DNA from: Amblyomma americanum
Lineage: Eukaryota > Arthropoda > Arachnida > Ixodida > Ixodidae
Length of the DNA: 64,000 nt
Reading direction: 5' to 3'
NCBI RefSeq assembly: GCF_052857255.1
Contig: NC_135497.1
Location: 545,160,107 to 545,224,106 of the forward strand
Shown piece after piece: positions 34,295 to 44,030 of this stretch. Both the position numbers and the translations under genes were made by a program. Under the pieces are notes generated by a model that was not told the origin of the DNA, did not search any database, and worked only from the letters and a program-made list of their open reading frames with translations. The stretch's first letter is position 1. Every line of letters starts with the position of its first letter.

Positions 34295-34314
34295 GCCCCA
34301 CATTGGGCGTCCGA
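34295..34314 (-). promoter_or_regulatory. Candidate primer-binding site (tRNA-Lys-like)
   Basis: Minus strand: TCGGACGCCCAATGTGGGGC, adjacent to the 5' LTR. It matches the sequence complementary to the tRNA-Lys(1,2) 3' end at about 15 of 18 positions, but the TGG complementary to the tRNA CCA end is altered. It supports the minus orientation. Confidence 0.5.
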
Positions 34315-34907
34315 TTTGGGGTTGACTTGGGGACATAAATAAGTTCTCCCCACTCAATGGCGGCTGAAACGGTTCAAAGTCGCCAGGGCCTCACCCCGTG
34401 ATCGCGTACGCTACCGAGCGCATGCCTACCATGGCGGGCCTTGCTCTGAGGGCACAAAGAAGCGACACATTGGCTGGCACAAACAGGCATTTATTGCTAC
34501 AGAAACAACAACGCTAGCTAGCAACAAGGTACGCTAATTAATCAAGGTCGTCCGACTCACCAGCAAGGTTCCGAGCTAATGTTCGCCCACGCTAGGGCAA
34601 GGGATACTCCGCACCCCTGGACGGGACGAGTACGGGAGCCAGTCTCCCCGCCGCTTCTTTGCCCCGCCGGGGAAGAGCGGAGTCAGGAGCGACACGGTTC
34701 CCTCGTGCCGACGATCTCAGCCGAAGAACCCCCATGCCACCTTTCCCGCGCGCGGCCTTCAGCAGGCTCTCGCGCAGCGACAGTGGCACCCTCTCTTGCC
34801 AGTTACTGTTACTGACAAGGGAATGCGTTCCTCCTCGACATGAGACTGCTGCTGCACGGTGCCTCGCGGGAAAGCAAACACAGGGCGCTGCAGGGCAGGT
34901 CCCCACA
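34315..34907 (-). repeat. LTR (5' LTR in element orientation)
   Basis: Second copy of the 592-bp repeat. Shared landmarks with the first copy include CATTTATTGCTACAG and GGTCGTCCGACTCACCAG. The outer end CCCCACA is followed by the CAAC duplication. Confidence 0.85.
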
Positions 34908-34911
34908 CAAC

Positions 34912-35676
34912 GCAAGTACTTCTGTTATCATGAAAACTGCCGAAACCTGTTGAAGCACCAAGTACACCCCAGAATAATACAAGCAGCACACACAAAATGC
35001 GAGTATGTGTAAGAGTATTCAGCGGGCATTAATTACGCATTGTAGCACTCCAACCAGGATGAAAAATTACACGAGCAAAATTACGCAGAAATACAAAAAG
35101 CTTGACAAATGAATGTTCAATTTATAACAGTGATTACAAAATCGTAGACAGACTTGCGCTGAAGCTTTCCCACACACTAAAAGCCTGGAAAGGAAAGCCC
35201 AATCCTGTATTTTTTGGCATTTCTTTCGTGAAAAGGACCACACAGGCGAACTGAATGGACATGCGCAGAATGGGAATGCTTCTTTTCAGCTCCTGATAGG
35301 CATTTCAAGCGAATAACTCGCCGAGTTGCACAATCGCAGCATTTGACAGCTGGCCTGCAAATACTCTTGTTGCCGCTTACTTTTGTTCTGAAGAATTTTA
35401 CATTGTGCTAAATAGTCGCAATAAAGTTTCCGTTCAACGGATTTGCAACAGGCACCTAGCATATATTATAATCGATGCCAGCTTTCTGTGGCGGCGAAGC
35501 AGAAAATATGAGCGGGAAACGCCGGCTGTCACAAGCGCGCTGCAAGCACACGCTCAAGAACTAACGACACAAGCCTGTGAGCATGTGGTGAGACATCTTA
35601 GCTTCCGCTGCATAGCCACTCCTTCATAGGCAACGTCACAAAAAGCTGCGTCAGAGTCTAGACAGAGCATTCTTAC
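34912..35676. other. Unassigned stretch
   Basis: No repeat or gene was recognised. It lies between the LTR element and a possible minus-strand first exon, so it may be intron. Confidence 0.35.
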
Positions 35677-35765
35677 CTAGAAAACGCGCTTCGTGTCGAA
35701 GTCACCGGCACCGAACCATTGGGGACGCGGACATTGGCACAAGCCCTGCTACACAATGAGCACAT
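35677..35765 (-). other. Possible first coding exon of a minus-strand host gene
   Basis: The minus-strand ATG at 35765-35763 opens a 29-codon frame beginning MCSLCSRACANVRVP and ending at a good donor, TCTAG|GTAAGA (GT at 35676-35675). The upstream side (35766-36250) is less AT-rich than its surroundings and free of recognised repeats, as expected of a promoter. The product was not recognised, and no downstream exon could be linked except possibly 32215-32285. Confidence 0.25.
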
Positions 35766-37821
35766 TCTCTCACATAAGAAGCACAGCAACAACGTCCCTA
35801 CGCAGCGATTTCAAAAGTGAGACTGAGCACCGACTTCTTTGCAGCGACCTAGAAAAAAGGGGACACTGAGTGGAAGAAGTTTCGTCGGCTGCCACTGACC
35901 CGGTTTGCCACGTACGGCGTGTTTACAGCGGTACGCAAACCTACACTATTCTGTGATTACATACGTGCACAAGCCACACTACAATGCAGGACGGTACTGC
36001 ACAAAACCCTTAAAACCCGTCCTCGCTAGACCTGCGCAAATAGGCGCGCACTCCATAATAGACGAGAAAATAATATCGACGGTATAGTGACGGAGGCGAC
36101 AAAGGCCTCTGGCTGGCCTGGCCCCCTGCCGAGCAAAAAAGCTATGCTGAGTTTCAGTTTCGGTGTTTTGCGAAACTTCGGGTATTTCTTCACGACGGGC
36201 ACAAGGAAAGTTTACACACAGACTTTTTCCGGTATTAAACCGCTTTGTGGGGCGCAAAATTGCCAGCAGCTACTAATATTGCACGGAAAAGCTAACAATG
36301 CAACGATATATGTTTGAATGGCGGTTCGAATTTATGCTTGAGGAAACAGTCTCTTGATAGATCCGTAACGCGCATTCACTTGGTAAGAATTGTGTCCACT
36401 ATTTTGTTTGCCCTGCATTTCTACGTCTTCTCTCTCTCTTTTGGGGGGAGGGGTCTGCGATGTATCTATTGGGATGTTTAGTGCATTCCACAGTTTCTTA
36501 GCTGCAGTCCCTACGTTATAAAGACGAGGCGTAGTTCGAAATTATTTTGTCGGCAGCCGCAAGTAGGGAGAGTTTAGAAGTCAGCGTCGAAGTGGCAGTA
36601 TAAAGACCGCAATTCCTCGTATGCAGTGAACGCGCGCGTGCTATGCAGATATCCAGCTCGGGCGCAGCAGCTTCAGATTTGATGGTGTTGCCAATTACAC
36701 GATCGCTAGCTGCCCTGGATCAGTGTGTGCAGGCTTACCTGCCAGTCGGAATTTAGCACGTCACACCACCGCTCTGGGTTCCCGGATGCCCAGTATCATT
36801 TGTTGAGTGCCCACCTAACCTCCCACCATTTTCTGCTCCCATCCCAAAATGCTGTCACATGGCCACCATCGTGTCCGACATGCCCAGTTAGCCTCCCAGC
36901 AAATGTCCCGCATAGCCAGCACGTTTCAGTATGAAAGTCTTTCGTCCTAGCATGCGCGGTACAACCGCCACCATGTTCATTATGAATGCCAGCACTAATT
37001 ATGCTGGTTTTTCTGATATGGGGCGCCCCATTTTTCTTCCTCCCGCCCTGTTCAACGCTATTTTTTACTCTACAGCATTGCAAAAAGGTCTTCCTCTAAG
37101 CGGTCTGTTCTACGGTACACTCTAAAAATAGGTGTAAGAAAGGGGTAAGAAAGGGGTAACTTCAAATTTTACCCCTTCTCGGCAGCAAGGAATAACTTTG
37201 CACGTTTGGAATACTTGTTGCGAGACCTTTAGTCTGTTTCGTGAAAGTTGAACTTTTTATCTCTTTGTGTCTGTGTGGAGAACTGTGTTTCGTTTTTTAT
37301 GCCGAATATGGCGGAAAAAATTCTTCCTGGGATTTCTCTTAGGGTGCACTTTGGGTTTAGTGACTCAAATGTTAGAGGCCAAAGCAATACTGCGGCATTG
37401 ATTGCACTTGCGCAGTATCTCTATGCTAGCGGGTTCTTTTTACTGAAAAGCGCGGGTTTCTTATTTCTTAAGAAGTAAACTCTGACACACGGCAGTTCTA
37501 GTTCATCAAAAAGACATCTTTTTTCTATGTGGAAGTTAGGGAAAGATGTCTTATAAGAAGAAAAAGCCTTTTATAGAAGCTTTCCTGTTTATGTCCTCCC
37601 AGAGTTGCTGATCATAACTTACCACTTCAGGTGAATTTTCGCTTCAGCAACAAAACCGAAAACAACCGCAAGGACGAATCTTTTTATGATGCAATGTTCA
37701 AAGAGGCAGCCAGAAGAAATACATGTAGGTGAGGTCAGGATTGATTTCCGCAACCTTCTTCGTTTAAACTTGCACGGATCAAGGTTTTTGTATTTCTTCG
37801 TTTCTAAATACGAGGTGGCAC
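35766..37821. other. Unassigned stretch with possible promoter and short hairpin
   Basis: The part next to the possible exon may hold its promoter. At 36725-36934 the sequence is rich in GCCCA and CCACC, a little like the minisatellite at 13255-13557 read in reverse. At 37122-37180 there is a repeat of AAGGGGTAA with an inverted TTACCCCTT. Nothing else was recognised. Confidence 0.35.
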
Positions 37822-38366
37822 TCTCACATATAATAAGGAGTCCGAAATAAAATTTTGAAAGAAAGAGATGTGAAAAAGACGACTTGGATTAACCGAAGAA
37901 TAAACATGAAGAAGCATTCGGTGAGGTGGAGAGAGATGATTGGTGAAGAAGAGAAGAATACGACGACAAGGCTTACGTGTACTAACGCCAAGGCTATAAA
38001 ACGGCGAGTGAGAGCAAGGCACGGGGGGGGGGGGGGGGGGGGGTACGCAAACAAGCGGAGGCTCCGGCGGGTGAGGAACTCATCGGCTGGAAAAGAGCTA
38101 GGCCAGATATTGCTCCGGTGAGCTCGCGTTCTACGGCTTCGCATCGTGGACTTGCTGCCGTCCGGAGCCCGTTGCGGGGAGCCAACAGAGGACGCTACCA
38201 CCTGCTACGGCCAGGGGTGTCTCCAGCGCTGTTGCCACCAATCTGGGTGGTGCCCCCAACGCCAACAACATCGGCATCACCTCCACGGGCGCTTAGACCG
38301 GGAGCTTATACGACGCAGCCAGCGACGCCAGCCCAAGGACGTAAAACACCGCCTCGACGCCGGCTA
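37822..38366 (+). repeat. Truncated 5' LTR
   Basis: This aligns with 40643-41190 of the 3' LTR, including the TATA box in GGCTATAAAA (near 37992). It starts TCTCACATA where the 3' LTR has TGTCACATA. A run of 21 G (38023-38043) replaces GGGAGAACAGCAGAG-type sequence of the other LTR. It ends in CGGCTA at the junction with protease. Confidence 0.9.
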
Positions 38367-38930
38367 ACACCAGTGGTGGTTGGGCAAATAGGGGACCGTC
38401 CTATATTGGTGCTTAGCGACAGCGGAGCCAACTCAATCTTGCTTCGGAGAAGCCTGGTGAAGGAAGAGGATCTAACAGGGGAAGCGTTGGCCGTCGCTCT
38501 TGTACATAGCACAGTAAGGTACCTTCCTGAAGCCAGGATTCTAGTGTCCATGCCATATTATACTAGGCAGGTAGTGGCAAAATGCGTAGACAAACCAATC
38601 TACGATCTCATCTTGGGAAACATCACGGTTGCAAGAAGTGTCGAAGACCCCGACCCCGAGTGGAGGATGGTCGACGTTGAAGAACATCCAAAGGAGGGAA
38701 GGCCCGCGACAGCTCAAACGAGTGCAGTCAGTTTCTCGTCGGTAGTGAAGACAAGAGCTCAAGCGACAGCCCGAGCAACGCAGCGTTCGCTCTCTACTCC
38801 TAGTACGATGTGCCTGAGCGTAACACCGGGCGAAATCGCAATTAGGCAAAAAGAAGACCCGAGCTTGAAGGCCTGCTTCGAAAGATTCGGGAAGAAAGTG
38901 AAAAGAAAGAAGAGTCGTACGTCATTCTAA
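38118..38930 (+). pseudogene. LTR-protease fusion frame with aspartic protease domain
   Basis: An open frame of 270 codons. Residues 1 to about 83 come from the 5' LTR read as protein and are presumably artificial. The retropepsin-like domain starts with VVVGQIGDRPILVLSDSGAN; the catalytic DSGA is at residues 101-104 and a second hydrophobic block with YDLILGNI at about 170-178. The tail contains KTRAQA and ITP/GEIAIRQKEDPSLKACFE-type sequence that in related elements leads into integrase. A TAA stop at 38928 separates it from the in-frame continuation at 38937. The protease would have processed the polyprotein. Confidence 0.7.
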
Positions 38931-38936
38931 TATCAA

Positions 38937-40250
38937 TTGGTTAATGCTATTCTGCACAGGGAATGCATATTTAGATCTGGAAGGCGGGTCCAACAGCTGG
39001 TGTTAGCGAGAGATATGCGAGAGACCGTGCTACGCTTAGGACATGACGCCATTATGGCCGGACACCAGGGTGTTCAAAAAACGGTGTCGAGGATCACCGA
39101 GGAGTTCTTTTGGCCGGGTGTTCAAAGTGATGTTAAGCGCTTTGTTCGCTCATGTGACGTGTGCCAGCGCACAGTTCCGAAGGGAAGGAAGAGTTTGTCC
39201 TATACCTCTGGGCAAGATTCCAGCCATCGACTTACCGTTTCTGCGAGTGGCAATTGACATCGTGGGACCAATCTCTCCAGTATCCGCCAAAGGCAATAGA
39301 TATGTGCTTACTCTGGTTGACGTGGCCACGCGTTATCCTCACGCTATTTCACTGAGAACTATTGACAGTATCCAAATAGCGGAGGGTCTTGTGGAAATGT
39401 TTTCGCGTTATGGGTTCCCGATGGAAGTTTTGAGTGACCGAGACTCGAACTTCACATCTGAACTAATGAAGGAGGTTAACCGCCTTTTTGTCAGTAAGGC
39501 AGCTTCTGACAACGCCTTACCATCCCACGTGTAATGCGCTTGTAGAGCGGTTCAAGGGCACGCTCACAAATATGATCAAAAAACGCGCCAGGAGAAACCT
39601 ACTGATAGGGATAGATATCTCCCAGCTCTTTTGTTCGCTTACCGCGAAATACCACAAACGAGTTTTGGTTTCTCGCCCTTCGAGATGCTGTATGGGAGAA
39701 CCGTTAGAGGTCCACTTACAATACTCAAGGAGCTGTGGGCTAATAAAGGGATTGCATCCCATCTCATGACAACATACACTTACGTTCTTGAGTTGTGGGA
39801 CAGGTTGAAGGAAACATGCAGGCTTGCACATCAAGGCCAGGAAAAGGCGCGTGAACGCCATAAGGGATATTATGAAAAGAAAGCCATCCACAGGAATTTG
39901 AATCCGGGCGACAGGGTTCTCGTCCTGCTACCCACGGATCATAATATGTTACTGATGCAATGGAAGGGCCCGTGCCTTGTGATGCAGAAGAAAACGGACA
40001 TGAATTGTGAGTGATTTATAGATGACACTAAGAACGTTTTCCATGTAAGTATGTTGAAGAAATACGAAGAAAGGGGTCTCGTGCGGTACGCCCACAAGGT
40101 AGCCTGTGCGGTAGTGGCTGAGGAGACAGGTGATGCTGTCGAGGTGCCCACGTGCAGTGGCAAGAAAAATGCAGAAGGGGATGAGGCTGTAATGAAGCCC
40201 AATATGAATGAAGACATACGATCACAGCTCTACTCCATATCAAAGGGGAG
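38937..40250 (+). pseudogene. Integrase remnant followed by pre-RT linker
   Basis: The HHCC zinc-binding region is visible at 39040-39180 (HDAIMAGHQGVQKTVSRITE, then CDVCQRTVPKG). The catalytic core follows in another frame (39245-39520) with VAIDIVGPIS and a second aspartate in LSDRDSNF, and the glutamate block TTPYHPTCNALVERFKGTL is in a third frame near 39505-39560. The C-terminal block with GDRVLVLLPTDHNMLLMQWK lies near 39908-39967. After a stop, the 40051 frame has HVSMLKKYEERG and later NMNEDIRSQLYSI, which resembles the region just ahead of reverse transcriptase in Gmr1-type elements. At least three frameshifts and stops make it inactive. Confidence 0.8.
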
Positions 40251-40642
40251 ACGCTTTTGGATGGGCCAGGCAAAACGGAGGTCATATGTTATAAATTGGA
40301 CTTGTATAAAGATAGACCTAACTGAACAGTTCTATGTATGGCGGATATGTATCTTGTTGTTGTTGCTGTTGGTATTATGTGATTATACAAGGGAGTGTGT
40401 TGTGGGCATCGACATGATTATTAAGGACTCTGTACGGACAACGGCAGTGTTGTGTTAGTGTTCTGAAAACGCAGTTTGATGTGCTAAGTTAGTGGTGTTC
40501 TTTTAGTGTGTGCTGGGCTTCTGCGGTGTGTGGTGTGCTGGGTCCAGAATCGCCGCAGAAGATAGTCGGTTGGCTGGATGGCTTGAAGATGAGTATGACG
40601 TGAGCAGTTTTTCACGGAAAAACTCTTGAGAGGGGGGGCTCT

Positions 40643-41453
40643 TGTCACATATAATAAGGAGTCCAAAATAAAACTATGAAGGAAAGAGGTGCGAAGAAGA
40701 CGACGTGGATTAACCGAAGAATAACTAAGATGAAGAAGAAGCATTCGGTGAGGTGGAGAAAGATGATTGTTGGAGAAGAGAAGAAGACGACGACAAGGCT
40801 CACGTGTACTAACTCCAAGGCTATAAAAGGGCAAGTGAGAGCGAGGCACGGGAGAACAGCAGAGAAGTGGAGGCTCCGGCGGGTCAGGGACGCATCGGCC
40901 GGGAGAGAGCGACTCCGGCTACTGCTCCGGTGAGCTCGCTTTCTACGGCTTCGCATCAAAGACTTCCTGCCGTGTCTGAGCCCGTTCCGGGGTGTCAACG
41001 GAAGACGCTAGCACCTGCTACGGCCAGGGTGTCTCCAGCGCTGTTGCCACCTATCCGGATGCTGCCCCAAACGCCATAAACACCGGCATCACCTCCACGG
41101 GCGCTTAGACGGGGAGCTTATACGACGCATCCAGCGACACCACCAGCGACGCCAGCCCAAGCACGTCGAACGCCGCCTCGACGCCGGCTACTGGACCCAT
41201 ACAACGCCGCAGCCGCACCGAACCAACAGTGGGCACGAACGCAGACAACAAATAGTAGAACACCAGTAGTAGACACTGGTAGCAGTGTTCCCGGGTCGTG
41301 TTATTTATAGTCTTTGTGTTTTGTGTTAGTTTTGTTTGTTTTGTGTTCTAGTGTGTTTGTCACATAGGGTGTAATAAATGTGCGGTTTTGTGGGTACACC
41401 TGTCGCCTAGTCCATTTTTTCGGTCCGAGTGTTCTCCGGGCAGATCCGTGACA
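40643..41453 (+). repeat. Complete 3' LTR, 811 bp
   Basis: TG...CA ends (TGTCACATAT / GATCCGTGACA), a TATA box in GGCTATAAAAGGG (near 40821) and a polyadenylation signal in GTAATAAATGTGCGG (near 41371). A purine-rich tract with seven consecutive G lies just upstream (40627-40642), as expected of a polypurine tract. Confidence 0.92.
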
Positions 41454-41458
41454 GGCAC

Positions 41459-42329
41459 ATTATTTTACTTATAGCTTTAAGATGGTGCCATGACCACCGT
41501 TGTTTGTAAAGCACGTTGAATGAGGGCAGTTGCATGAACGCGTCCTTGAAGCCAGTTGTGCTTAAGCGGTGAGGGTCCTCGTCGATGCAAAGCTGGACCC
41601 TCGTGGTAGTACGCTGGACGCGTTTATATCCCGACGTTACGTGCGCGCGCGGCACGGTGACGTCCCGTTGGCCACAGCGAGACCCTCTACACTCCAACAG
41701 CGCTTGACCGCCGACGCGTTCGCGAGCTCGGCGCACCCCGACCACACCAGCGCAACTTGGAGCGTGTGTTGATTTTGCTCCGAGCGCGGCAGCCACCACC
41801 GGCCCGGCCAGACCGGTTCCGCCTCTCGTTGAAGCGGCGTCGTCCTGTTTTCTAAAACTGGTGGGAACCGTCTTAAGTTCATGTTTGCAGAGAATAAGGT
41901 CAAAGCCCTTCTTCATTTCTGAAAACATTAAATAGAGGGCGACTGACTCATCTCTATTTGCGCTAACCCCGGTTGTGGGTAGAGCAGGAATCAAGTGAAA
42001 ACCAGTCTGTGAAGAGGGTGTTTGTCGGAAATCAACTTGTAAATCAGTTTTTCAGAATTTTGAAAGTTAAAACTGAAAATTCTCCTTCACATACAGCTTT
42101 TTAATTTCCTGCTCTGCCGAAGAGGGAAGGTGAGTATATCACATTCCAATTTATTCTTTTTATAAAAGAAGAGGGAGTGACGCCCCCTAAACTTAGTGAA
42201 CCTGAAGCCCCAATGATTACCACCAACTTTCAAGATCGAGAGTAAAGGGCGGTTCACATGCAAGTGATTCAGCGAATAGAGCGAACAGCAGCGCGGCGCT
42301 GCGAAGCGTATCGGAAGCTTTCGTTTCGG
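41459..42329. other. Unassigned stretch, GC-rich around 41640-41830
   Basis: A minus-strand frame of 195 codons (41407-41994) runs into the neighbouring LTR and shows no domain, so it is probably not a gene. The GC-rich part could be a promoter or another repeat. Confidence 0.3.
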
Positions 42330-43245
42330 ATTCGTGGTGGGGGTGGTTGTAGTGGTTTTATTAAAAATAATAGTAAAAAGGAAGGAAAAGATTTTTGCTA
42401 GCCCCGGCTTCTGCCATCGATACTGAAGCACCTGAGCTGGGGCAGCGGAAATAAAGGACAGCAGGCAGAATGGAGAAATGAAATGAAAGAGGTGAGGGGA
42501 CAGGAAGAGAGGATGGGGGAGAAATAATATGTACAAACTATTCACACAATAAGAAATGTGTCCAGGTTGTGCGCGAGATTAGTTCGTTTTAGAGGAATTA
42601 AATCACACAAGCGCACAGCACTGTGTTGGTTACAACTGGAGTGGGGCGTCCAGTTATTAATCGTTCAAGGTAGAACTCGCAGAGCGTTCGGTCACTGCGT
42701 GCAACTACCTGACGGAGAACAGACGGGACGTCAAGCCCGTGTGTTCGATGAATGCACAGAGGCTAACCAAAGTTCGTTCACGAGTGCGCGCACTGCCCTA
42801 CGGCCCTAATAGCGTCTTGATGGAGTCTGGTAGTATGCCCTGCGCCCTATTGGCCGCGAGCATATCGCGACGAGCATCGGCGAACGCGGCACAGTGAAGG
42901 AGCAGGTGTTCTAGTGTTTCCACTGCACCGCATCCATCACACACATCACTCGTCGCGATTCCGTGACGCACCCGTCGTTCCCCGGGCCACACGCAGCCAA
43001 TGTGCGCGCGGAGGATCATTGCACGTTGTGACCGTGTAAGCGCGCGGCAGCCGGTGACACTGTCGATGCGCTCACCTCCCGCGATGCGTGGGTCGGGGTG
43101 CTGCTTCGGAGATGGTCGTGGATGGCCGCACGCACATTTTCCAGCGCAAGGGGCAGATCGCTGGCAGGTAGTTGGTGTGCAGCGGTCGCGAGGTCGTCAG
43201 CTTCTTCGTTGCCGGCGATGCCGCAGTGACCGGGCACCCACTCTC
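42330..43245 (-). mobile_element. 3' end of a LINE with RNase H (I/R1-like), truncated
   Basis: On the minus strand, coding begins in WVPGHCGIAGNEEADDLA (43190-43240), the C-terminal motif of the RNase H domain carried by I-type LINEs, then about 110 codons later CDGCGAVETLEHLLLHC (near 42905-42955), the CX2CX7HX4C cysteine/histidine motif near the ORF2 C terminus of I/R1-type LINEs. The 3' UTR runs to about 42330 and has an AATAAA near the end. The 5' side is cut off at about 43245 by an in-frame stop and unrelated sequence, as usual for LINE truncation. Confidence 0.8.
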
Positions 43246-43310
43246 ACTGCGGCATCGTCGCCGCTGCGCGTTTCCCAAAGCTACAGTGGGCGCTGCGCGT
43301 TTCCCTCTGC

Positions 43311-43338
43311 TACAGTGGCTAGAATTCCAGCCACTGTA
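43311..43338. repeat. 28-bp near-perfect palindrome
   Basis: TACAGTGGCT and AGCCACTGTA are exact reverse complements flanking AGAATTCC, itself nearly palindromic around GAATTC. Just upstream, CGCTGCGCGTTTCCC followed by CTACAGTGG occurs twice (43261-43290 and 43291-43318), so the arm sequence is also part of a short tandem duplication. Confidence 0.9.
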
Positions 43339-43499
43339 CCACCGCTGCGAAAACCATTGTTGCTGGCAAAAGACATGCGCTTACTACCGGTTTTGGTGCC
43401 CTGCAAACACAAAAATCTTAATATATAAGCACTATTTTGTCCTTTATTATCATAGTTTATTTGAATAAATATAAATCTTGCGTTTTAGGCAGTCAACAC

Positions 43500-43840
43500 C
43501 ACTTTATGTAATTTATTTTTTAAACAAAATTGTGTGCGTGCGGCGTACAAACACAAGCACTGGTCTATGCGCATGCTTTTTTGCACGAGGCCTCTACTGG
43601 TCACGTGGCAACGCCGAGCCCTCATTGGTTGAGATGCGTTGCTGCCGCGTCGCCGCCGCGAAATTTTCCAACTTGCCCGAACCTCGCTGCTCAAGCCGCT
43701 GGCGCTTCCTCCGCCGCTAAGAGGGGGTATATGCGCCGCATCGGTTCGCTTGCATGTGAAGCCGGCTTAAAGGGCAGTTGCTGAAGGGCACTACGGTGCA
43801 CCATTGTACCTGACTTGACCTGTTCATCGCGTTCACAGCC
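43500..43840 (+). promoter_or_regulatory. Possible pol II promoter
   Basis: A moderately GC-rich, repeat-free segment upstream of a possible first exon. It has an E-box TCACGTGG near 43602, an inverted CCAAT motif in CATTGGTTG near 43623, and a TATATG element near 43728. None is decisive alone. Confidence 0.3.
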
Positions 43841-44028
43841 ATGCTCTTCACACAAAAGGAGAGCGAGTATCTATTGTGCATAAGCCAGACACCAGTGCTG
43901 GTACAGGAGGCGAACTTGGCGCCCTATTCGGTCATTCCAGAGACGGTGGCGGCGCCACACGGCCCCTTCCTGAAGCGGCGAGCCGGTGCTTGCTCTGCGC
44001 GGCGCGTGCTGTCCCAGTGGTTAGGAAC
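43841..44028 (+). CDS. Possible first coding exon, product unknown
   Basis: The ATG lies in a good context (CACAGCCATGC). The 62 complete codons start MLFTQKESEYLLCISQ and end in RVLSQWLG, followed by a donor-like GGAAC|GTAAGA (GT at 44029-44030); without splicing the frame stops after one more codon. The composition is not repetitive and no transposon motif is present. No downstream exon could be linked, and I do not recognise the protein. It could be a host gene starting here with most of its exons beyond easy recognition, or a chance frame. Confidence 0.3.
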
Positions 44029-44030
44029 GT

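Larger units (their letters stand above)
32432..34907 (-). mobile_element. Non-autonomous LTR retrotransposon (TRIM/LARD-like)
   Basis: Two direct repeats of about 592 bp bracket a 1.29-kb interior. The outer flanks share CAAC (32428-32431 and 34908-34911), consistent with a 4-bp target duplication. On the minus strand the LTR begins TGTGGGGACC and contains a polyadenylation signal in GCAATAAATGCCTG. A tRNA-Lys-like primer-binding site follows the 5' LTR and a purine run (GGTTGGGGGA) precedes the 3' LTR. The interior has no gag or pol similarity on either strand, so mobility would depend on a partner element. The LTRs show many differences by eye, so the insertion is fairly old. Confidence 0.8.
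37822..41453 (+). mobile_element. Ty3/gypsy element with Gmr1-like order (protease-integrase), deleted
   Basis: A perfect 5-bp duplication GGCAC flanks the element (37817-37821 and 41454-41458). The 3' LTR is complete (811 bp, TGTCACATA to CCGTGACA), while the 5' LTR is cut short at about 38366 and joined directly to protease coding sequence, so the rest of the LTR, the primer-binding site and gag are missing. The order is protease, integrase, then a short stretch that normally leads into reverse transcriptase; no reverse transcriptase or RNase H is present. In ordinary gypsy elements integrase comes last; protease-integrase order is known from Gmr1-type elements. Frameshifts and stops break the coding. 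Confidence 0.85.

Noticed and set aside
37122..37195. Telomere-like or regulatory repeat (AAGGGGTAA motifs)
   Set aside because: Only two or three copies with one inverted match; too short to call anything beyond a small hairpin.
41407..41994. 195-codon minus-strand frame
   Set aside because: It runs into the neighbouring LTR, has no domain and lies in GC-rich sequence where long chance frames are expected.
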